From Viola odorata (taxonomy: Eukaryota > Streptophyta > Magnoliopsida > Malpighiales > Violaceae), in assembly GCA_963691705.1 (NCBI GenBank), contig OY829537.1, positions 24,614,078 to 24,678,077 on the forward strand: a stretch of DNA of 64,000 nucleotides. Direction: 5' to 3'. Of this stretch, positions 56,145 to 64,000 are shown piece by piece (the first letter of the stretch is position 1; the number at the start of each line of letters is the position of its first letter). The notes beneath the pieces were generated by a model. The model worked only from the letters and a program-made list of their open reading frames with translations, was not told the origin of the DNA and did not search any database. The position numbers and the translations under genes were made by a program.

Positions 56145-58427
56145 ATGGCTAGAACTAAGAAATCCTCTGAAGAGGGAGACCCTCAAAGGTCCTCCGGGGA
56201 AGAAGTAATTGATACTACTCCCACTTCTCTGTACACTCTGCCCTTAATTAACCGTAGACTTGCTGGGTTTTCTGCACGATTTCCCAAGGAATATCCCATG
56301 CATCCTACTTCTGAGTCGCTTCGACTGAACAGCATTCTCCCCGGAAATAGTAGAATGCTGTATGCTAAGCTCTTCGATCATGGGTTTCGTCTCCCTCTTG
56401 ACCCGCTCGTAAAATTGTTGTTGGCTGATTCTGATTTGGCTCCGGCTCAGTTGAGTCCTAACGCGATTTGCGTTGTTAGTGCTTTTGCCGCACTGTGCCA
56501 TTTCAAGAGAATAGAATCTCCCACTTTAGCGTTGCTTCATGACATTTTCCAGTTGTATTCCCGTAAAGGGGTGATATCGATATCGCCTCGCTACGAAGAC
56601 GGCTCTTTGAAGCCCTTTACCTGGAAGCTTATGGGCATTGAGTCTTCTATTCCTCACTGGAAAGAGGAATTTTTTACTGTTGATCTGCCTGAGCCGTTGT
56701 GGAGGGCTGGCTTCAATGAAACAATTAAAGATGGGGCTTGGGGTCATCGGAAACCCCTTTCCGACCCGGAGGATGGCTGGTTGAAGACGCTGCTTCAATT
56801 TGATTTTAGTGTTGATGCCCGAAAAGTGGCCAACGGGTTGCCCGTGGAACGGTGCAAGAAGGGTGAGCGTTTGACCTTTTTCCTTTGCGTTGTCAAGAAG
56901 TACTAACGCTAACGTTTTGTAACTGTGCAGTGCCTCCGCCTGGCTGGGAGCCCGAGTATTTCCGGAGGAGAAGGAAACAGGAGGCGAAAAAGAAGGCTGT
57001 CGCGGAAGCTAGGGCTGCTGCTAACGCCGAGGAAGGGGAGGCCACTGCTACCGCTAACGTTACGGGCACTCGGGTTGTAAGAAAGAAAAGGCCTAGGAAA
57101 ACACGCGCTGCCCAACCTGTTTCGTCCCAAACTGTTGTTTCTTCAGAGGCTACGGTTGATCCGATTCCTGTTGGAATTCCTCTTGTATCCTCAACCACTC
57201 AGGTGTGTATTTTTCTTCTTTTTAAAACTTTGTTTTTCTTTTTGCACGATTTCCTTACCACGTTCTGCGTTATTTTAGGAAGTCGTTGCCGCTTCTGCCC
57301 CCTCCACCTCCCAGGGAGATATGGCTATCGCAGATGTCCTTCGTGAGCGTCAGAAGAAGGCTCGCCATGAGCTTCAGAATAGCCCTTCTTCCTCGGCCGC
57401 CAACCGTACTTCGAGTGTTCTTGGGGGCGAGGGTGCGTCTGCTGATCAATCTGAACATGTTGATTTTGGCGGTCAACCCCATGTGCCTCCTAGTTCTCTA
57501 ATTCATTCTGCTCACACCCCAACGGGCTATGATTTCGATGCCCTTAATCTTGAGGTGCCTGGAGGAAATGAGGTCTTAATGCCTAACGTGGAAGGTTCCA
57601 CCAGTCGGCCAGCTTCTCCTGCTGCGTTGTTCTTTGTTCCGATGCCTCATCCAACCATCGCGAGGGGTGGCCCCGCCCCTGCCTTAATGGCTGGTATCTC
57701 TCAGTACGAGCCTTCTCTCTTGCCAACTCACCACATCAGCTTGCGCTCCTTTAGGGACAATATTCTGCAATTTCCTGCCGATGCTGATAATGATACCGTG
57801 CTTTCCTCTACCGCTTATCTGGTGGCAGAGATTTTGTCCCTTCTGAGAGAGAGGGATGCCTTTGTGGCTCGGGGCAAGCAGGGGTGCATAAATTTCCTTC
57901 GCTCTCAGGTGCTTTCTATGCTTTGCCATCTTCACTATATGGATGAGGAGAATGCCAGAATTGTAGCTAACGGGCAAGGAGAGATAAACAGGCTGCTGGA
58001 CGAGCGACAGCGTCTCGAAAATGCCCTCAATGCTGCCAACGACGGTATGGAAGCTGCCCGGGGAGAGGCTACCGCTGTTAAGCAAGAGCTGGAGACCGCT
58101 AAGTTGGCTCTGGAAGAGGAAAAGCGACAGAGTGCCGATCTGGCCATACGCCTTTCTCAGGAGGAAAATAATCTACCTCTGGAGAGGCAGAGAAACGCTG
58201 AGCTATCTGCCGATTTCTCCCTTAACGCTGAGAAGAGTCGTTGGTACTTGGAGCAGGGCGGGGGAATCATGTCGGAAGCTGTGATGCATCACTATGGGGT
58301 TGAGGGGCTCCGTATTGACGATCTCTCTGCGTATTTTGATAAGAGAGCCTCATCCGTTACTGATAGTGGTTTCTACCAGTGGAAGGCTGCTCAGCAAGGA
58401 GGGGTCAACGCGCCACCCAATCCTTAG
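56145..58427 (+). CDS. Antisense accessory gene 4 (PF04195-like domain plus coiled coil), intact
   Basis: Three exons (56145-56862, 56931-57202, 57279-58427) with GT-AG introns join to 712 uninterrupted codons. Exon 1 (MARTKKSSEEGDPQ) carries the PF04195-like domain (FDHGFRLPLDPLVKLLL, LAPAQLSPNAICVVSAF, ISPRYEDGSLKPFTW). Exon 2 is short and strongly basic (RRRRKQEAKKK, RKKRPRKT), probably nuclear-targeting. Exon 3 has a long coiled coil (LLDERQRLENALNAANDGME). Start 56145 is chosen by likeness to the 53385 paralogue; an in-frame ATG at 56136 also exists. TATA-like GATAAATAC is at 56032-56040. Function unknown. Confidence 0.7.
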
Positions 58428-59680
58428 ACTTCTTATTGTTTAGATGCTTTAAATTTTTGTGGCTGACGTGCCCGTCCATATTTTGTACTTTAAACAATGT
58501 CGGCCTTGACTTGATTAATTCCCTCTTTTTTGGATAATCTGCTTTTCTTCATAATGTCGTTTGATCGCTTGTCCGCATAGGACGTTTGTCGTCCGGTTTC
58601 CATAGATATATAATATTCCCCCGTTTGCTTTTCATCAGCCGTATTCAAGTAGCTTTACCATTGTATCCTCCGATAACATTTCTGAGAGTAAGTCAGCGTT
58701 GTTTCCGCATCTGCTGCACTCATATTCATGCCGTCCCTTGTTGTCAAAGGGGGCTTTATGTCTATCTCAACGTTGTTGTTGCAGTATGGACACCTCTTCA
58801 TCCTCGCTTCACCGGGTATCAACCGCGTGGCTACTAGTTGGGATCTCTTTTGTTTCCTTTCGCCAAAGATTGGCTCCAACATCGCTTCACCGGGTATCAA
58901 TCGCGCGGCTACTAGTTGGGATGCCCTTTGTTTCTTTTCGCCACAGATTGGCTCCAACATCGCTTCACCGGGTATCAACCGCGCGGCTACTAGTTGGGAT
59001 GTCCTTTGTTTCTTTCCGCCACAGATTGGCTCAAACATCGCTTCACTGGGTATCAACCGCGCGGCTACTAGTTGGGATGTCCTTTGTTTCTTTCCGCCAC
59101 AGATTGGCTTTGGGGAGTGCCTCGTCTTAGTGAGCTGTCTGATCAGGACCAGCCATCACAAGGATAGGACTTTTCACCCCCAAGCGTTGTACCTCACGTC
59201 CGTGGAATCGTGCCTCGTCTCAATGGGCCGTCTATGTGAGCACGGTTACCACAAGGATAGGATTTTCACTTCCAGGACGGAGTTAGTCTCTTCTTGGGGC
59301 GTGCCTCTCCTTATGGGGTTACCACAAGAATAGGATTTCACTCCCAAGGATTCCGGGGCGTGCCTCATCTTAACGGGCCGTCTATGTGAGCACGGTTGCC
59401 GCAAGGATAGGATTTTCACTCCGGGAAGCCGTTTGGGGTCGTGCCTCATCTTAATGGGCCATCTATGTGAGCACGGTTACCACAAGGATAGGATTTTCAC
59501 TCCCAAACGCCTTGTTATGCCAGGGCGTTCCTCGTCTTAGTGAGCTGTCTGATCAGGACCAGCCATCACAAGGATAGGATTTTCACTCCTGGCATTCTTC
59601 GCTACCTGCATATTACCAGTAGCAAACGCATAGTGAATATCTCAATATTCATTTATTAGAATAACTTTGATGTTACCCGA
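58428..59680. repeat. Minisatellites between antisense genes and integrase
   Basis: A 78-bp unit (CGCTTCACCGGGTATCAACCGCG...) repeats about four times (58803-59110; ACCGGG at 58811, 58889, 58967 and a variant at 59045). Then variable units with TCTATGTGAGCACGGTTACC (59231, 59381, 59462) and GTGAGCTGTCTGATCAGGACC (about 59130 and 59538) follow. Both families contain CACAAGGATAGGA-like or TAGTTGGGAT phrases. No gene is supported. Confidence 0.8.
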
Positions 59681-60955
59681 TTAGCTCCTGGCGTGGTATA
59701 GCCTCAGCCGAGCGATGTTCCAAGAGTTCTGCAAGGGCGTTCCCTCGAGCGTTTCCAGATGGTATGCTCCTTTTCCCACAATGCGGGTGACACGATACGG
59801 TCCATCCCAGTTTGGACTGAGTTTTCCCATACGTTGTCCTGCCGCCCGCCTGTCTCTGAGCACTAAATCTCCGGTTTTGAGCAATCGCTCCCTCACTTGC
59901 CGGTTATGATATTGTGCCATTTTCCTTTTGTAGTGCCGGGTTTTCAGGAGGGTTTCCTCGTGTGTTTCTGGTAGAGTATCGAGGTTAGCTCGTAACCTTT
60001 CTTCGTTGTTTTCTTCTTTGAAATGAGCCACCCGAAGGCTCATCATGCCAATCTCGACTGGTGTGACAGCCTCGGTTCCGAATGCTAACGCGAACGGGGT
60101 CTCTCCCGTGCTGGCCTTGACAGTCATGCGGTAGGCCCATAGTACATATGGCAATTCGTCTGGCCATTTCTTCTTGGAACCTTCCAGGTTTCTTTTGATG
60201 CCACTGAGGATGCTGCGGTTGGTTACTTCCGCCTGGCCATTGGTTTGGGGATGTGCCACAGAGGAGAATCTTTGCTCGATCTGGAACTCTGCACATCGAT
60301 CCCTAAAGAACTGGCTTGTGAATTGTGTCCCATTGTCGCTAACTAGCACGCGTGGTACTCCAAATCTCATGATGACTTGGTGTTTGAAGAAACGCCAGAT
60401 TTTTTCGGTGGTAATGGTAGCTAACGCCTCAGCTTCGGCCCACTTTGTGAAGTAGTCTACCGCTACGACCACAAATTTTAACTGAGATCTGGCCTTTGGA
60501 AACGGGCCCAGGATGTCAATCCCCCATTTTGCAAACGGGCACGGAGCAACTATTTCTGAAATTGGCACAACCGGCTTTCGAGGAATCTTAGCATATTCCT
60601 GGCATTTCTGACAGGTTTTCACGAAGTTATGACAATCTCGTCGAATGGTGGGCCAGTAAAATCCTGACCGGAAGACTTGGGCTGCCAGAGTAGCGCTAGC
60701 GATGTGCATGCCACATATCCCTTCGTGAATTTCACGTAACACGTGTAAGCCTTCTTGTTCCGTTATGCATTTAGCGGCCGGATAGGAGAAACATCTCCGT
60801 ATTAACTCTCCGTTATAATATGTGCATCGTGCTGCCCGTTTTAGGACTTTCTTTCTCTCTGTATGGTCTCCCGGTAGTTTATCATGTTTTAGGTATTCTA
60901 TCACTGGGATCCTCCAATCATTTTCCATTTCTTCCACAGAGCGATGCCTGTTCTT
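59681..60955 (-). CDS. Tat element integrase
   Basis: The minus-strand frame is open from 61120 to 59681. Homology starts near 60955, where a frameshift separates it from the RNase H frame, so its first 55 codons are a shadow. It shows the HHCC zinc module (HEGICGMHIASATL, CQKCQ), and the core DDE: WGIDILGPFPKA, VLVSDNGTQF, and E in NGQAEVTNRSI, then the GKLSPNWDGPYRV C-terminal module. No chromodomain follows. It would join element cDNA to the chromosome. The integrase part itself is intact. Confidence 0.85.
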   Translation of the reverse strand, partial: KNRHRSVEEMENDWRIPVIEYLKHDKLPGDHTERKKVLKRAARCTYYNGELIRRCFSYPAAKCITEQEGLHVLREIHEGICGMHIASATLAAQVFRSGFYWPTIRRDCHNFVKTCQKCQEYAKIPRKPVVPISEIVAPCPFAKWGIDILGPFPKARSQLKFVVVAVDYFTKWAEAEALATITTEKIWRFFKHQVIMRFGVPRVLVSDNGTQFTSQFFRDRCAEFQIEQRFSSVAHPQTNGQAEVTNRSILSGIKRNLEGSKKKWPDELPYVLWAYRMTVKASTGETPFALAFGTEAVTPVEIGMMSLRVAHFKEENNEERLRANLDTLPETHEETLLKTRHYKRKMAQYHNRQVRERLLKTGDLVLRDRRAAGQRMGKLSPNWDGPYRVTRIVGKGAYHLETLEGTPLQNSWNIARLRLYHARS

Positions 60956-62085
60956 CCATGAAAGAAGGTGTAGGCAGTTCTCCATAGCACACATCGCTGG
61001 GTATTGAGGCTTCTGGATTGGCTGCCATCTTGGCGAGGCTATCAGCCTCTTCATTATTTTCTCTAGAAATGTGCTCAAAGGTGACCAGAGTACCTTTTTC
61101 CTGTATGTCTGACAGCTCACGCTTCACTTTGGCCAAGTATTGGGCCATGATGGGTTCTCTGGCTTGGGAGTTTCCCAGAACCTGATCCATTATTAGCTTG
61201 GAATCTCCTCAGATCTTTAAACGTGTTCTGCCTTCCTTCTCCACACCGGGAGTGGCTTCGATGGAGAAACTGTTTCCGATTCTGAGTCCTGCCAGCAGCG
61301 CTTCGTATTCAGCCGCATTGTTGGACAATGGCTGCAGGATTCTGATGGCGTATCACATCTCCAGGCCGTTTGGTCCAACTAAGAAGACTCCTGTGCCTGC
61401 TAACTCTTGATTTTTTGCTCCATCTACGTGGATGACCCATGTATCTACATATGTCTCCGGAGACGGTAGGCATGAACTTTCTGCTTCTTCCTCTAACAGA
61501 TCTATTTTTGCGTCCTTTGTGAACGTGCACTCAGCTATGAAGTCAGCTAATGCTTGGGCTTTAACGGCCGGTCTAGCTTTGTATTGCAACCCGTATTGTT
61601 CGAGCTCGATAGCCCAAATTAGCATTCTTCCTGAAGATTCAAGTTTTCTGAAGATTCTTCTCAACGGCTAATCCGTGAGTACCATGACGGGGTGGGCTTG
61701 GAAATATCGATCAATCTTTCGCGTGGCTTGCACTAGAGCGAGTGCTATCTTCTCGATAGGAGCGTATCGCAGTTCGGCATCTTTCAATATGTGACTCACG
61801 AAGAATACGGGACGATGCACGTGCCCTTCACTTCGCACAAGGACGGCGCTGACTACCTCGTCAGCTATTCCCAAATATAAATATAGTTCATCGCCGGGCT
61901 CGGGCCTCGTCAGCACTAAATCTGATGACAGGTAAGCTTTTAGCCCTACAAACGCTTTCTCACATTCCTCTGTCCACCCGAAAGGAGCCTTGTTTCTGAT
62001 GACTTTGAAGAAAGGCAAACATCTCTCGCCTTGCTTAGATATGAATCGTCCCAACGCGATGATGCGCCAAGGTAGCCCTCTTCGA
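60956..62085 (-). pseudogene. Tat element RT end, RNase H and archaeal-type RNase H
   Basis: The minus-strand frame begins near 62080 at the last RT residues (LGRFISKQGERCLPFF), then RNase H (FGWTEECEKAF, VVSAVLVR, PVFFVSHIL) and the second, archaeal-type RNase H (TWVIHVDGAKNQELAGTGVFL, NNAAEYEALLAGL, GDSKLIMDQVLG). Stops TAG (61668) and TGA (61353 and about 61207) can each come from one transition. Protease and the RT palm are missing. Confidence 0.8.
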
Positions 62086-63568
62086 CCAATCGTTCTATAG
62101 CCAGTTTTAGTTCTCTGCATACATCTGTCGAATGTCCCTTTACCTTATGGAATTTGCAGTAGGCATTTTCTCTTCCTCTCATGATTACTCCTGGTTTCAC
62201 GGGAGCTGGGTAACGGATGGGCAGATTCCTCTGTTGGACTATCGCTAAGATCTCCGCTCTTGGGAGTATGAGAGATGGGAGGTCAGGATCGTATATCCGG
62301 CCTTTTGGCGGCTCCGTTTGCTTCCGAGTGGGGGACCCTCCGGGTCTTCCTTTCGAGAAGTTGCCTCTCTGCCAGTTAGGGGTTTTGGTATTATGTTCTT
62401 TCCGCTGCCCGTGATCCTCGATGGGTCTAGCTTCAGGGGCATTGCTGTGCAGGACGTTAGGGGCCACATATGGGTCTGTCGGCATGCCTCAGATCCAATC
62501 TCTATTTTCCTCCTCTTCCATTCTCGCATAGTTATGCGCTTTCAGCCTCAACGCGTCCAGGGTCATTGGGGGGTCTACCGTTAGCGTGTCTTTCAATTTA
62601 CTGTATCGGCAGTTGCGTTTCAGGGCCTCAATCGCAAAATCGATAGTGACCCCCGACGTTAGGGACATTTCAAGATCAAATCGACCTAAGAAGTCGTTCA
62701 ACGATTCCTGTGGTTTTTGATGGATATCGAACAGTGCAGCTGCTGACTTTCTGATAGGAATAGCCGTGCTAAACCGACTTTTGAATTTTTCTTCCAATTG
62801 AGAAAAATAGTCGATAGACCCGGTGGGGAGTCCCTCAAACCATAGACATGCCACTCCTGACAGCGTCATTACGAAGATCTGACACAATGCTGCATCACTG
62901 CGCGTTTGGAATTGCACGAAATCCTTCACCTTATTGAGGTGAGAAATAGGATCTTTCGTGCCATCATATGATTCTGCGGGGAGTTTCACATGTCGATGGA
63001 CTCTGTGGTGCCTGACACGGTAACTGAACGGATGGCAATCGTTAGCGTCAGGGACCCCACGAGGCTGATGCGGGTGTGGAATTTCAGCGTCGTATCTGGG
63101 GTTCTGAGGGTCATATTCCTAATGTCTCCTAGGAGATCGGCTGCGGCTCCTTGGAGTTTGAGCTCGTCGACCTCTGCTGCTAGATCTCTCACTGTGTCTA
63201 GGAGATGGCTCTGTCACTATATTCCCCCGTCGATCATCCCAGTGCTCTCTATACTCGTCACGCTGGCGGGCTGCTTCGGGGATAGAGATTCCTCCCCTGC
63301 ATTGTCCAGAATAGTCGGCAGGTCCACGCGTGAATGGTGGGACGTTTATGGGGGCCAAAGAGAAAGTCAAGGAGGACGGGGGTGCCCTAGATTGTTGGGG
63401 CGATAAGGGTCGTTCGTTGACAATGGACGGAGTGAAAATTACTTGGGAGGACACACCAGGTCTCGAGGCATGAGGAGTAAATCCAGCAGCCATCTCTGTC
63501 AGCTGATCCAATTGAGCTTGGAGAGCTGCTATTGAGTTCGCGAAAGGGTTGTCCGCTTCTCCTATCAT
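62078..63568 (-). pseudogene. Tat element gag
   Basis: The minus-strand N-terminal part (MIGEADNPFANSIAALQAQLDQL, Arg/Ser-rich RSRSRSPRR) is open from 63568 to 63119. A frameshift near 63000-63120 precedes the Retrotrans_gag domain (GTKDPISHLNKVKDF, LSGVACLWFEGLP, LEEKFKSRFS). A TGA at 62491-62489 separates this from the C-terminal part with CKFHKVKGHSTDVC. The frame then fuses to RT sequence near 62080. Confidence 0.75.
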
Positions 63569-63867
63569 AGATCTCCCCGCTTGGGGGGTGGGATGGCTGG
63601 TTCCCGCTATATAGGAGAAGGGAGAGCAAATCTGGAATGTAATTTCTTCCGAACTTGACCCAGGAGGAAGATCTAATTCTCCTACAGTGACGTCCTACCC
63701 TGGGGTGAAGGTGTCAGAGGTAGCGAAGGGAAACAGGCGTCTGCGGGTGTTGTATGGGATGTTGGAAGTTTGGGACAGCGCCGGATCTGACTCTGAGGCC
63801 ATAATCCTTCTAGCTTCGGGGAGGAGGAGCTTGGTTATTAAGGATGCTCACTTAATAGAACCAAAGC
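63569..63867 (-). other. Tat element 5' leader
   Basis: Untranslated sequence between the primer-binding site and gag. No gene is seen. Confidence 0.5.
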
Positions 63868-63887
63868 TCTCAATGAAAGCACCAATT
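63868..63887 (-). other. Tat element primer-binding site
   Basis: Directly next to the LTR the minus strand reads TTGGTGCTTTCATTGAG, starting with TGG as complements of tRNA CCA ends do. The tRNA was not identified. Confidence 0.5.
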
Positions 63888-64000
63888 TGATAATTATTTG
63901 TCTTCTGCCGAAGGATATATGGTGGAACGGCTCCTCTCAGATTAGTGCTCACGACGGTCCGTTGTACCTGCAATGCGCCGGAGGGGTCTCCGGCGGAAAC
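63888..64000 (-). repeat. Tat element 5' LTR (cut by window end)
   Basis: 113 bases identical to 50819-50931 except for one C/T difference (CAGATC versus CAGATT). Confidence 0.9.

Larger units (their letters stand above)
50819..64000 (-). mobile_element. Tat-lineage Ty3/gypsy element with antisense gene cassette
   Basis: The minus strand carries 5' LTR (from 63888 beyond the window), primer-binding site, gag, a deletion, RNase H, archaeal-type RNase H, integrase and 3' LTR (50819-51388). Dual RNase H and an integrase without chromodomain indicate the Tat lineage. Between integrase and 3' LTR lie 8 kb with four plus-strand gene units and minisatellites. The visible 113 bases of the 5' LTR differ from the 3' LTR by one C/T change, so the insertion is young. 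It is inserted in a Sirevirus gag. Confidence 0.85.

Noticed and set aside
57684..58147. Minus-strand frames opposite accessory gene 4
   Set aside because: Shadow frames. The plus-strand frame is longer, spliced and has a paralogue.
60955..61120. N-terminal extension of integrase to 61120
   Set aside because: The first 55 codons overlap the RNase H end read in the correct frame. A frameshift lies near 60955.

Overview
The window is a repeat-rich piece of plant nuclear DNA. Several genes are typical of flowering plants: a spliced membrane-anchored GH9 endoglucanase, an intronless histone H4, and a four-exon 11S globulin with the eudicot legumin processing site. An asterid, perhaps a member of the Lamiales, is a guess only. 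Only these three loci look like intact host genes. Most of the rest is nested mobile DNA and host gene relics.

Layout. 1-8753: an old endogenous caulimovirid (plant pararetrovirus). It holds an RT-RNase H fragment, a downstream ORF, a promoter region and the first viral ORF. The downstream ORF is interrupted by an 808-bp solo LTR. The stretch from the LTR through the start of the first ORF is repeated in inverted orientation at about 6994-8753. Between the arms lie a second, truncated copy of the LTR and the 3' half of a host Myb/SANT-like gene. 8754-12825: a gag-only gypsy-type element. 12826-13122: the 5' exon of the same Myb/SANT-like gene, on the opposite strand. Matching 5-bp CAGTT target duplications at 4939 and 12826 show that one insertion split the gene and an inversion later moved its 3' half. 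13.1-18.4 kb: a 600-bp tandem duplication, a 1.1-kb retroposon with 16-bp target duplications, a CACTA-like end and a tRNA-like SINE fragment.

18.4-36.2 kb: endoglucanase, histone H4 with a duplicated promoter, a hAT-type MITE, a decayed PIF/Harbinger transposon (transposase plus Myb/SANT-like partner), a truncated gypsy element related to the one at 8.7-12.8 kb, a GRAS pseudogene and the 11S globulin gene. 36.9-46.3 kb: an F-box-associated pseudogene followed by a chromovirus with two LTRs, PBS and PPT. Its reverse transcriptase is interrupted by a 3.05-kb TIR element that carries the last three exons of an OTU-family deubiquitinase gene.

46.9-64.0 kb: a Sirevirus (copia) with an LTR and gag but without pol. 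Its gag is split by a young Tat-lineage gypsy element that runs past the window end. That element carries gag, two RNase H domains and integrase on the minus strand, but has lost protease and most of RT. It also holds a cassette of four plus-strand, host-like transcription units. Two of these are paralogous spliced genes with a domain resembling the 'putative gypsy type transposon' family (PF04195) and coiled-coil tails. The 712-aa copy is fully open. This antisense cassette is the most unusual feature in the window.

All identifications were made by eye from motifs and exon logic. No database search was run.
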